Part shown: positions 30,644 to 42,500 of the stretch, one piece after another
Layout of the letters: every line of letters starts with the position of its first letter
Numbering within the stretch: the first letter of the stretch is position 1
Assembly: GCA_022457155.1 (NCBI GenBank)
Contig: JAJGOT010000057.1
Location: 371,501-435,500 of the forward strand
Source: Cladopsammia gracilis
Taxonomy: Eukaryota > Cnidaria > Anthozoa > Scleractinia > Dendrophylliidae
Length of the DNA: 64,000 bases
Direction of reading: 5' to 3'
Made by a program: the position numbers and the translations under genes
The notes under the pieces: generated by a model
What the model was told of the DNA's origin: nothing
What the model saw: the letters and a program-made list of their open reading frames with translations, nothing else
The model's database searches: none

Positions 30644-33255
30644 GTAAGTATCAGGTTTTCTTATTGATAAATATACTTAAACAAAACCTCCTTTTCAGCG
30701 CTTTGCTTCAAGCTACTCATTTTCTCTTCGTTTATGGAAGATCGTCGTTTTTGTCAGACCGACCACCAATTGATTGAGGTACAGTGCTAGCTTCAGGCAA
30801 GTAAGTTGAATGGAATCGAATAGCGCTTTTCCCATTCATTTCAGATCGTTATATTCTTGTCAGCCATCGGTTTTCTCGCTCGTTCGTGTGACGGTTTTTA
30901 GCTACCCAAATGTCCCCCAGTCTTAACGCCTACAACCGGCTACGCAGAGGCTCTCTCGGTGACGTCACGGCTCAAAGTAGGGCCCAGGCTGGAATTGCAC
31001 GACACATGTCAAACCTTTACAAATCGGAAACAAAACATTCGTTTTAAAAACCCGGAAACTTTTTGTAAAATATTGTATCACTGGTAACCACATATCATGT
31101 TAGAAACAGCTTTGTGGGATGTATAGTTCATATTTTTTTAATTTTTATCACGTCAACGGTGCAAACCAATAATTGCTCTTTGCGAAGTATGGCCTACAAA
31201 CGGATACAAAAAGTAAATAAAGAGAATAGCTTGCCTCAACGAACCAATTTTTTATCGAAACTCGCTCAGATATTGGGAGTAAAACAAGCAAGTTATGTCC
31301 TCTAAGAGAACTCCAGTCTTGGTGGTAAAATAATTTTGAACAACACCGACATTAATAAACAAAAAACAATGTTCTCAGACTACAAACACTGGTACGACAA
31401 GGGTGTCGTAAAAATAGTACACTTGTTAAACGATGAAAACAAATGCCTCAATTTGGACAAATTCAATGTGAAACCATATTTTACCAAATATCTTGAGTTA
31501 TAATTCAACGGCATTGATACACTGCCCAAATATGGTCAAAAAGTTATCGATATACGTTATGTCTACATGACGTACATCCAACGATGGCGGTAAATTTCGC
31601 ATTTTGACAAGAGAATGCAACAATGACGGACCGGCCTCGATATTTTTTCTTCAAACTGTGCTTTGTTATCAATGTGTTGAATTATAAAACGATTATTGCT
31701 CTCAAGCTTGCGTGATATCGCCTAATTCTTAGCCGACGAGGCCGTATATCACACGCGCCTTCGCGCTATAATAGTTAAATAGTCCACGTCATAAGCAATC
31801 ATTTCAAAGTCACTCCTGTGGTTTACCCAATTTACCACAGCAAGCGAATTCGCACAAATGGTACGAGAACGAAAGAAATCTCTGTAATGCCGCGCTGCTT
31901 AAAACCTCCAAACACCCAGAGCCAAATATTACGCCTAAGAGTAATTAAGAAGTCGTGAAGTTTGATGGCGTTTGATTTCATATTGAAGTTAGCGCGGGCA
32001 CTCTGTTCCCTTCCTCCCCCCAACATTTCCACAAGGTCATTAATATCGTTCATTAGAGCGGTCGGTTTGGTAATATTCAAAACAATTGAACTTTCCACTC
32101 ACCTCCTGTTGTATTATTTTCCATCCATCTAGTTTTAGACCAGAAAAGCTTTATGACGACGAAGAGAGCACGAGTTGGAACTCCGATAACGAAGTCATTG
32201 AACTGTCACAAGTCGAAACGTCGACGCCATGCAAGCCGGTGAACAATATTTTATTTTTGAAGACGCACAAAACAGGCTCAAGTACACTGACAAATATATT
32301 AAACCGCTACGGTGAAAAGAGAGATTTACTGTTTGCCTTGCCTGCTCGTGGAGGTAGTTTTAACTGGCCTCGTCCATTCCTACCTGGGTACGCAACGACA
32401 TTTGGTGGGGCGCCAAATATTCTGTGTAACCACGCCATGTACAACAAAGATCCCATGCATTGGCTTTTCCCAAAGGAAACGACTCGCTACGTCACCATGT
32501 TGAGGGAGCCATCTGCACAATTAGAATCTGTTTTCAACTTCTTTCCTGAAATAAGAATAAGGTTCCTAAAGGAAGGAACCAATGTGTCGGCACTGGAGAA
32601 CTTTCTCCAAAATGCAACATTTTACATTAATCAAGTGAAACTGAAATATGCCTTAAATTTATTAAAAAACCCAGCATTATTCGACCTCGGACTTGATAGA
32701 AAATATCACGAAAATCTTACCGCGGTGGGAAACTATATCCGTTTTCTGAAGCAAGAGTTCGACCTTGTAATGCTAATGGAATACTTCGATGAGTCGCTTG
32801 TACTCCTAAAACGCCGTTTTTGTTGGAAAATGGAAGACATTTTGTATTTTAAACTCATTGAAAGGATGGCAGTAGAAAAGCAGGTCGTTACAAGCCAAAT
32901 CAGAGAGCAAATTCGGAAGTGGAATTCTGCTGACGTGTTATTGTACGACGCGTTTAACCAAACGCTGTGGAATATGATAGAGCAAGAAGGTTCGGATTTC
33001 TTCAAAGATCTCGCGCTTTTCAAGAAAGTAAATGAGGCCATGAAAGAAACTTGTTTAGAAGGGAGGTTTCTCACCCAATTATGGGTTGGAAAGATAGTTC
33101 TGGGTTACGCAGTGAAATCAAATATTTCAAAAGAACTTCAAATAACATGCAATAAAATGACCATGAACGAATTACCATATTTGAATTATCTTCGAGAGAA
33201 ACTGACCAAACAGCAAGAAGCCGGAAGAAGCCCTACTAATGAACCAGATCGTTAA
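30501..33255 (+). CDS. Gal3st-B: galactose-3-O-sulfotransferase-like, two exons (gene span)
   Basis: Tandem paralogue of Gal3st-A with the same organisation: exon 1 30501-30643, exon 2 32133-33255, join CA|T in phase, 421 aa. Type II Golgi topology with anchor AALFCTLLTILAIAGF. PAPS motifs LKTHKTGSST and LREPSAQLES are unchanged. Compared with A it has one extra residue in LPARGG, a changed loop after the 3'-PB motif (FFPEIRIRFLKEGTNVSA) and a divergent C-terminal tail. The intron is only 1.5 kb. All motifs intact, so both copies are probably functional; substrates cannot be told from sequence. Confidence 0.87.
31333..31503 (+). pseudogene. Tx1/L1-like LINE reverse-transcriptase tail fragment
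   Basis: An open frame reads ILNNTDINKQKTMFSDYKHW, then YDKGVVKIVHLLNDENKCL, then NLDKFNVKPYFTKYLEL and stop. The F-x5-WYxxGI-xxxxDLLxxxG-xxLxxxxF pattern is the region after the palm of L1/Tx1-clade reverse transcriptases. No other LINE part adjoins it. It lies in the Gal3st-B intron. Confidence 0.6.
31500..31775 (-). repeat. Inverted fragment of the pogo-like element
   Basis: The reverse complement matches 7504-7598 (TTACCGCCATCG...GTGTTGAATTATA) and 5105-5240 (CTATTATAGCGCGAAAGCGC...). The two parts are joined without the DNA that separates them in the 4.8-kb copy. Confidence 0.7.
32133..33255 (+). CDS. Gal3st-B exon 2: catalytic domain
   Basis: Starts after TTTCCATCCATCTAG, encodes FRPEKLYDDEESTSWNSDN and onward, 373 residues, with both PAPS motifs. 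Ends PTNEPDR, stop TAA at 33253-33255. The upstream part of the open frame is intron read from a TTG. Confidence 0.9.
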
Positions 33256-33272
33256 AAGCAACATATTTAAAC

Positions 33273-33278
33273 AATAAA
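33273..33278 (+). terminator. Candidate polyadenylation signal of Gal3st-B
   Basis: AATAAA 18 bp after the stop codon, short but usable. Another possible signal is not obvious nearby. Confidence 0.45.
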
Positions 33279-34100
33279 GGGCTGCATGGCATTTGACCGC
33301 AGATAATATTTTAGTTTCGAGCAGCCTTAAAACGTTTTCTGGGAGCCGCGAAGCTCGAGTAAAACTGTGAGCTTCCAGAACAGATAATGTCTAAGGACAA
33401 ATATTGAAATATCCATGCATTTTAAATTTGTATAAAGCCAAGTAAAGATTATTGTGTTTGTTGTCCTTCAAATATTTTTACTTAAAGCTGCACGCGCGGT
33501 TAGTGAAACTTTGGTAACGGCTTTCTGAAAGTAATCGTTACATGCAGCGGATGCGCACTTAACCAATCGGAGACTGTCGTGAGTGTTTTTGTGGCTTTTC
33601 GTGAAAATGCGTCAATTTCTATGGAACCAGGCGATAGAATGTTATAAAATTTGGCAGGAACATACTTCAAAAAACAATCTAGAGGGCTATTGAAAAAAAC
33701 ATTAAAACAATAAATAAGGATGTATTATAAATCTGTCTGTTAATATTTTGTTTGACCAGTGTAAACAAGTTAGAATTTTCTAAATTTGTTGCTGGCAAAC
33801 GATGGAGATAATCTAACGACTGGATTTTTTAAACAAACCTAATTTGCCTGGTTGCAATGGCATGGTTATGCCACACTCGTCAACTAATCTCCAAAAATAA
33901 AAATGAATGAACTTTTAAGTTGAATTCTGCACTCGGCGGACGGCGCTTCGCGTTTTACACCCTTCCCACAACGCTTTGCGCACCGTATTTCCCGCCCGCG
34001 CTAGACAATTTGCCTGGGGATGAGGCAGGGAACCATTCGCAAGCGCCCAACCAATTGGTAGCTCAGTACGGGAGGTAAGATTATATATAGGGCCGTGTTA
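33279..34100. other. Intergenic, nothing supported
   Basis: Unremarkable AT-rich DNA between Gal3st-B and the next element. No gene, array or palindrome recognised. Confidence 0.5.
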
Positions 34101-34707
34101 ATAGAGACCCTAAGATCGAGGTTTTCCGGCATTTCCCGCGAACCGCGAACGTCAAGAAGTCACGTGACCAGTGCCTTGCCGTCAGGTGTGCGGTTTGAGG
34201 TTCACGTTTGTACGGCTAGACCACGCTCTAGAGGTAAGCGATTTACCGCAAGGTTTTTTGCACCCTAAAACATCACAATCCCACGTTTGAGAGGAATTAC
34301 TACTTTTTAGAACTCTTTCGCTTATTAATTACCGAATTCTTTTTCACAGAAACGTAACTTTGAAGACGATTTTTCAGCTAAAATGGAAGTGAACGAATGA
34401 ATGAAAACAAACATGGCAGCCGGCTATTTGTTGTTGGCACTGTTTTGCCAGTCGGATTACTTTGTGGTTAAACTACGATAACTAAAGTAAAACAAAAGCC
34501 AGTTTCTGACGATATGTGAATTCATGAATGCATATGCATGAATGTATACTTTGTTTCCTAGATGGCTCCGGTAATAGGCATAGGTAAAACGTAACCCTCA
34601 ATCTTAAGCCCAGATTATGCTCATACGGCGAACTCCGAACTGTTAACTGCTAGCCGACGTTTGTGGTTTGCGGTTTAAGGGGAAACCCCTCAATCTTAAG
34701 GTCTCTA
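34101..34707. mobile_element. About 0.6-kb element with GAGACC..AAGAT ends
   Basis: ATAGAGACCCTAAGATCGAG at the left is inverted at the right (CCTCAATCTTAAGGTCTCTA). Both ends are followed inward by GTTTTCC-like and GCGGTTTAAGG-like segments. A second subterminal copy (ACCCTCAATCTTAAG) lies near 34591. No open frame of note. Confidence 0.6.
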
Positions 34708-35655
34708 ATTTTGAATCACATGAACCTGTAGTAAGGCTTCCTTATCATGTGTCTTCACAGAAAAGGGCACAAAGACGAGAAGGATATTCCGGACACAGCG
34801 ATCTCGATTTATCCTTGCTGTTAGAGTAAGAAGAGACCAGTACAAGCAGGGAGCCTAGAATCACAAACAGACACATCTCCCGTCGGGGAGGGTAACGAAC
34901 ACGTGAAGTGTAACGGCTGTTGTCATCGTTACCCTACTAGGAGGGGATTTCAGTATCATCACTATGACAACTGTTGACCAATCATAGCGCTCGTTGTTCA
35001 TGTAAAGCAGGCTAGGTACCGCAGCTGAAAGCGCCAGTTTCAATTTATGTGACTATATTTTCCGTATACCCGGAGTGCTGTAAAACGTCTGCCTATTGCA
35101 ATCTCACTGTCGCGTTTATTCTGAGCATAATTGAAACTACCTCACGAGGTAATTTCGAACTAAGCCAGACATAATACTTTAGCGTACATGCCTCTCCTTG
35201 TAAAACACTGCATTACCCTACAACAGCGAGTTCGAGCTCTATTTTTTTTTTCGTTTCATGTATAATAATACAGATTTTATGCGAGCTTATGGCTCTTCCG
35301 TAAAACAGCATAAACTATAGAACCAAACATGGAACGTGTTTTGAAATTAACAACTAATGTGAACAATGAATTGAAACACTGAAACGTGAACCAACGTAAT
35401 AAAAATTCATTGGTACACCAGGCGATATCAAATTATCCGATATACCAGCCACCGGAGAAGGTTTATTTACTATACTTATTACTAACAGCTACATGTATCT
35501 AATCCTACTGGTGTATTAGAAGTCTATTTCCGCTGCAATGATTACTTAAATCCCTTGGGCCTTTAATTTTTACACTTAAAAGCGGTCAAGATCGAAAAGA
35601 GATTAGCAAAAAAAAAAAGTAAATTTCTTTTTGCAAAATATCGAGAATGAAACAG
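34708..35655. other. Intergenic, nothing supported
   Basis: No gene recognised. Short palindromic stretches only. Confidence 0.45.
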
Positions 35656-35659
35656 CATC

Positions 35660-35955
35660 AATTGAAAGTACTGCTTAGCAGCTAACATTTAAATTGTCAC
35701 AATATGGATAGACTCAAAAGTTAGAATCACCTTGTACAGCAAAATAAACAGTACCACAGGAAAGTACTGCTCAGTAGCTTTCATTCAAATGGTCACATAT
35801 CCACACTTATGTCCACAGACTCAAAAGTTAGAACCACCTTGAACAGCATAATAAACAGCACCAAAGGAAAGTACTGCTCAGTAGCTTTCATTTGAATGGT
35901 CACACTGTAGAATGTCATCCACAGACTCAAAAGTTTGAGACACATTACACCAATC
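35660..35955 (-). repeat. Minisatellite, about 105-bp unit, about 3 copies
   Basis: Units run AAAGTACTGCTCAGTAGCTT, TTCATTTGAATGGTCACA, CACAGACTCAAAAGTTAGAA, CCACCTTGAACAGCATAATA, then repeat. The same unit in the opposite orientation forms 49960-50570. Lies downstream of the P450 3' end. Confidence 0.85.
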
Positions 35956-36354
35956 AAGATTTGACTCTCGGGATGAAAGAATTAAATTAAAACATCAACC
36001 TGGCCGGTTGTAGCCTGCACCCATCCGTGTACTATTCTCATTCATTTACAAGGCATAGAAATGTCTTAGTTATTCGAATTCACTGCTAGAACTCACTGCA
36101 CATGCCTTACGCCTAATCACTGAATCCTTAGGGAGTTTTCCCATCCTTTGGTTGTGTCCGGTGAATTTGTCCTCTTTTATTTCGACGCTGGCTCATTTGA
36201 GAATCGGGGTTGTTGTTATTTTTTTCCACCTTTCTCCCCTTCAGCGACGTCGGCTATCTCTACAATTTCACTCCTACTGTATGGCTAGCGCTTACGCAAA
36301 GTTTTCCTCCCATAACAACCGTAAGTCATAAAGTGCCTTTTAAATGACTGTGAA

Positions 36355-36360
36355 TTTATT
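36355..36360 (-). terminator. Candidate polyadenylation signal of the P450 gene
   Basis: AATAAA on the minus strand about 65 bp past the stop codon. Confidence 0.45.
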
Positions 36361-36424
36361 ACTGTCGAAAAGGATAGAAACAGGATGTATTTACGCGCAA
36401 GCTACGGGCATTTCAACCGCTTGC

Positions 36425-36529
36425 TTAACGATCTACAAATCTTAACTCGAGCTTCTTATCAGGCACCAAAAGCGAAGTTATCACTGGTATGACTTCATTA
36501 AGTGATTCAAGCCAGAAGTTCTGGGAGAC
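36425..36529 (-). CDS. P450 last exon (C-terminus)
   Basis: Follows TATTTCAG. Encodes VSQNFWLESLNEVIPVITSL, then LVPDKKLELRFVDR and TAA at 36425-36427. The VPDKxLxLRFVDR end is typical of P450 C-termini. It was found only by splicing; the frame is too short for an ORF list. Confidence 0.87.
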   Translation of the reverse strand, partial: VSQNFWLESLNEVIPVITSLLVPDKKLELRFVDR

Positions 36530-39500
36530 CTGAAATAGGAATAATGTAAATATTAAAGGAACCTCCATTGTCATAACAAATTGACGTTAAATTGTTGGAA
36601 ATAAAGTCGAAAATTCGATTATTTTAATAACAAATGCAAATATTTTTTTCAGTGTACAAAAAAATGGATATTAATTTCGCCTATTTTTGCTTTTAAATTT
36701 CCCGCTCGCCGCCATTTTGAATATTTATGACGTGTTACGGTTGCCGCTATTGTTAAGAATCGACGTTCTTTTATTAGACAACCGTAACACGTCATAAATA
36801 TTCAAAATGGCGGCCCGCGGGAAATTTAAAAGCGAAAATAGGCGATATACATATCCACTTTTTGTACACTTAAATTATATTTGCACTTGTTTAAAAAAAA
36901 TTAAATTTAGACGTTATTTCCAACAATTTAACGTCAGTTTGTTATAACAGTTCAGGTTCCCTTTAAAGAGAGACTGTTCAGCACCAAGTTTTCCAACGAA
37001 CCCGTCACTCCCACCATTTAAAATTCATCCCCGTCCAAGTATCATGCGATGAATACAAGTACAATTTTTGGCCGAGAACAATCAGCGAATGGTGGAACAT
37101 TTTAATACCTGAGATTACAACACTGGAATCGACAGAGTGCTTCAAGTCGGCTGTGAATGCCCACCTGCTTGTTTGCATTTTTATTTTATTGCGTTCGCGC
37201 AATCCTAATCTTGTGTTGGGTGTCCTGTGTAGTAGCCGGATTGAATTCAGCTTTCATCTGTTTCTCTGTTCCGACGCCACTTTAGCCCCCCGAAGATTCT
37301 TTTGTTCTATTCAGGGGCAAACCGGGCGGGAACTGGTATCTACTTTGGCCTCGCTGTCATACATCAGTCATATGATCTGGTGTGCGAACGCATTTTACTA
37401 ATAGTTGAAAACTACTAGTTTTATCTTTTATTAGCCAGCACTGCGCATACCCCTGTATTACTGCACTTATTTTCGCACTTACGAACTGTCATGGTAAGGA
37501 TTTTGCCAGTCATATATGTATATGTAGAGCATGAAGAGAGGTGAAGTGAATGAGTAAATCAGTGCCCTAGTTAGAATCCAAGTTAACAACCTACCTGTGA
37601 TAGAAGAAGATGCATCTCTAATTCGGCCACACGGCGCCCTGTTCGACAAAAATAGAAACAAAACAAATTTAGGGGAGGTGCGCTTGTTGGGGCTTCGAAA
37701 CCCCCGGGGGGACCCCCTATATAAAAATGACGGGGGTGCTTGGCGGAAATTTTCGAAAGACACCCCAAAAAGGTACCAGAATCTTGTTTGATAGGCATGG
37801 CTCAAAAGAATTTTTAGCCCTAAGAGGTACCAATTCTTAAAGTTGCTGTACCGCGGTAATTCTAATGGTGGTCATTTTAGATTTTAGCACCCTAAGCGGG
37901 TACGACGCGCACCCTTGTCTTTTATAAGGGAGTCCCGGGGGGAGAGGGGGGTAGAAAGCTTTTGAACAAGAGAAACAAGAACCTCATCCAACGTTTAATC
38001 CTGAGAACAGGGTTTACAACTGGATCATCTATCCATATTCTTACTTGACATTATAATGCTTTCTGTCAAGCCATTGCCCAGCCTGCCGGCAATGTATGTA
38101 CTTATGTACCAGTCAATACCAGCAGTGAACCCCCCTCCCCCCCCCCCCCAACTCCCCTACGTCGGGCATTAGTCTGGCATTTGCTCGCGTTCGAATCACG
38201 GGGTCGGGGTTAGCCTACCCTCAGTGTACCCGGGGAATTTGACATCCTCGTTTTTCTCGACCTCAAAGAATCCTTGTTGTGAACTTGCTCTTATTGGTAA
38301 TTAGAGGAAAAGTATGGAAAAACACTTCTCTGTTAACTTAGTTTACCTTCGGAACTTTTGGATGAGTTGAGATTCAAATGGCCTGTTCCAGGCGTTCAGA
38401 TAGTGGGGAAAGCACGAGTAGTTGTGGAAGGCGCGAAGAAAAGCGAGCGGTGCGCGCTTTCCCCACTATCTGAACGCCTGGAACAGGCTAAGATTCGAAG
38501 AATTTTTTTTAATTTTTTCCCCAGCGCATTTACACAGCTTTTTTGCATGGGGCATATACCAATTTTCTTTTTTCATAAAATGCCACAACCAGGGGTTGTG
38601 TCCGGGGAGGGGGGGTAGCATGGCACTGCTCGTATTGACTGACGCATTACCAAGGCACATTCTGGTGCCAAATCCAAAGGGGACGAAGGCAAAAGCGTGA
38701 TATGGGGGCTTGTGTGTATCATCCCTCAGCCACCTCTCGGGTTTGTACGCCAGCGGGTCATCAAAAAGCTGAGGATCACGGCCCATTGCGTACAGAGGGG
38801 TACAAATCATCGTCTGGAGGAGAAACAGAGAAAAACATAAGAAATCACAAGGACGTTGATAATGTTGTTTGGACATATTGTGCCAACCCACGCATTGCCC
38901 TAACAAGAGGGTCGGAAATAATATACCAAACACGAGAAAGAGGGTTTCTTATACATTAATCATTCATCAAGTTCAAAAAGAGTACGAAAAGAGTATGCAC
39001 GAAGTGCGACGGCTGATACCGAAAATGCGCGAAATATTCACGAACAGGCTCCGTTATGTTTCTGCATCAATAATAAAAAGCGCTGTCTGGAAAAATACAC
39101 TATATTGCAACGCATTGTTCTTTCTGTATGAAGTGTTGACAATAGCCTGTGGATTAAAATTAGCAAAATTACCATAAATATACTTTTGCATTCGTGTTTG
39201 CTCGGGAAGCCTTCGGAAGCGTAAAAACAAGCAATTCTGTGTCCAACAATTCAGCGCGGCGGGATATAGAATTTCATAAGATGACACGGCAGGGAGGTAA
39301 ACTAGGTGCATTGTAGATCGTCATTTCCGACGCAAAACTTTTAAAAAGGCTTTCAAGGGGAAGATATGAGGCATCAAATTCTAACATGGACAATTTTACT
39401 CCCTTAAAAGCTAATAACTTTTAATTAAAGTTGAAATAAAAAAAAAATGGCTTCAGATATAATACAATAGACATTTTGACGGATCAGTGAGTGGTGAAGT

Positions 39501-42500
39501 CAACTTGCTTTGTGTTTTTCTCGAGGAGCAAACTTGGACACAAAATCACGTTTTACAAATTTTACCTTACGTACATTACAGCATTACCGTAAAGCGCGAT
39601 TCATTGAATAAAGAATAACTAGTACTCGTGAACTCTCACATCTCGTTATTCTTCAACATATCTGTCAAGTTTTAGTGAAATCGGCTTCTAAAGGCCCAAG
39701 ATATAAAGCTTTTAAAAGTGACACCCCTGCCAAAATTTTGCCTTATAAATATATTCATGGCCAGGTATCCCCCGCGACCTAACTATTATATATTTGGGCG
39801 ATCATTTTTATTCCTTCGTTTTCGCTGTATTTACGGGAAAGAGTGTTGAACGAGTATCCAAGTGATATATCAAACACGGAGAAGAGTGGTTCATCAGGAT
39901 ATCCAAACACAGAGAAGTGGCTTGAAACACGAGGCGCAGCCAAGTTGTTTTAAATCTGCTTCGAGGTGTTTGGATACCTGATGAAACACTCTTTCGAGTG
40001 TTTGATATAGCTTCTCGAACTGGTCATGAAATACAGAGAAAACATAGTTATAAAATCGCCAAAGTATATGCTACTTAAGATCGGGTATCCAAACCCCCGT
40101 AGCACTTACGATTTTCTTCTTCAAACTTTCTCTGGGATAAAAATCACAAAAAAGAAACAGCGTTACATGCGCGATTTCTTTCTTTCCTCGACGAACGGCG
40201 CGGGATTGCAGGTTGCAAGAACAACATGTCACATGTGCACTGCAGTTATAGCACTTTTAGGGCTGTTAGGTAGTTGGCCGACTTACATCTGGAGGAATAC
40301 GATAGCCTTGAATGACTATGTCTTCTAAGAGAAAGCGACCATTTACAAAGGCGACTGGATACAACCTAAAGACAAGCACAAGAGTTATTTTAAAGACGAA
40401 GTTCGGGTATAAAAGGAGCCTGGCCTGGCCATTCTCACCTCCAGTCGTCAATCAACCACTGAAGCATTAACAACTGACAAATAACATGCGTCATTACTAA
40501 GACCATTGCTAACACAATTTGGAAAAACTTTATAAAAGCTATATCAGAATCAGATTTTTGAAGCAAATTATGTTCAAAGGACGTGCAAGTTAACCACGTT
40601 TTGTGACTGAAAGACGCCTAAATTTGCATTTCACACCCAAAATGTGTGAAATGGGGGAGGAGCTCAGCCTTTTATACCGGAACTTCGTGTTTAACTAATG
40701 AACAGCAATAATTAACAATTCTTCCACGTAGGCCTGACGGATAAGAAATTTGTTTATAATCATTTCATATCCGGCAAGCCCGAGTAGAACAATTGTTTTA
40801 TTAAAAACGTAACCATAAACGAGCACAAATAAAAAAGAGAAACAAAGTGAAAAAAATTTTGATCACAATATTGACCTTAGTTTTTCTTGGTTTGAAGGAA
40901 GAAAACTGTCCCGAATAAAGGAATGTCCGTATTCAGCGGGTGAATTTTAGCCGGAGAAAGTGTACGGGCTTCCAGATGGGACCAAGAAAACTGTCTGTAA
41001 AAACGGGGTGTCCGTCTCATAAAGCAGGGATAATGAAGTGGCTTTGTACAAGAAACTAAGTGTCCGTAGAAACGGGGTGTCCGTATTAAGCGGAAGTCTG
41101 TATTAAGCGCGAGTCCGTGTTAATCGGATGTTCGTATTAAGGTGGCTCGTAACAGTTTTCGGCTTTTTGACTGTATAAACTTTGGAAAATTATAACAAAA
41201 CATTAGGCCAAGGTCATAATTAAATTATGGTAAAATTAAAATGTACATTTAGTTGTTGACCAAAAGTGACTATTATTTCGTCATCGATGGTTACCATGAT
41301 AACGATATGTGGGGATCATTCAGACCTACTATTTAGCTTTTGAGGCTTATAACTCAAAAATTAACTCGGTGACCCCCATTTTTTTTAACGTGAAAACGTT
41401 TGGCACTTAAAGACGAAAGTGTAAAATTATTTTAAAAAAAATTCCTTGGAGCAGATTTTTTAAAAACGTAAAAAAAAAGACAATTTGTGAGTGGTGAAAA
41501 ATTCCCTCCACAGAATTTTTTTAAATTTTGTGTGACTTTTCCTCTTAATAAGGAAAAAATATTGAAACAATAAAAAATGGGGATCACCGGGCTTGTTCAC
41601 TTGTGAAAGCCTTCATGAGTTTCACAATATCCACGCGTGAACTCGCGCAATTCAAAATCTGGATTGTACAAGATCGACATTTACTCATGCTCAGTCAGGA
41701 TTACCGCTGACCTTTGCGTGTACACGCGCGGACACCTACAGACCACATTGTGTGCGATCGAGCAAACGTTTTTGCTTCCTTGCCGTGGATTTAGTAAGCT
41801 TTTACGCTTTTTTCTCTTTTATGGAACTTCAGAACTTGCCATTAGGTTTCCTCATAATGTAGAAGGCGGAATGGTGAGCTTTATTATGTTGAATTTTTGC
41901 ATCACATTCGCTCTTATTATTCACGGTTGTTTTCTTCTTTGTGCTAAAAGATGTCGGAAAGTATTCTCTTTCAGTCTTTGTTCATGTGTTCATGATGATA
42001 AAATTGACAGTGGATTAATCACAGTGGAGACTTTTTTTTCAGAAAGTTGAGTAAGTTTTACAAAGATCATTGTAATTGAAATCACTGCCAGCGACGTTTT
42101 GAGCCATGGATTTTTTATCGGGCCGTTTTCGTCGCTTGAATTCAACGACTTGTTGCTGAACACGAGGAAAAAAAAATACATGGCGATATAATTAGCTCAC
42201 TTGCTCGTGATCGATAGCTTGATGTTTTGTTGACAGTTCTACAATTCACTTTGAAGTCTAGTCCTAGGTTTGATTTGTTGTCAAAGTGACAGTAATTAAG
42301 TTTTTTTGTCCATAATCACGAATGTTTCGTTCTTCGTGGCGTCAGAATTGAGCAGGCATACGTTGGAGACTTGCTGCATGGGAATAGCTGTAAGTACTCT
42401 CAAATCTTTTCCCAACTAAGGAAAATATTATTCTACAAACCTTGGTTCATCATACAAAATGTCGTGTTTACAGTTTGTCTTGATGGCTGCAGTTCTCAGC

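Noticed and set aside
38466..38933. 155-codon minus frame as a single P450 exon
   Set aside because: Only 38651-38813 is exon; the rest runs into introns past clear AG and GT sites.
41637..42050. 137-codon frame in P450 intron
   Set aside because: Cys-rich but without a pattern; probably chance.
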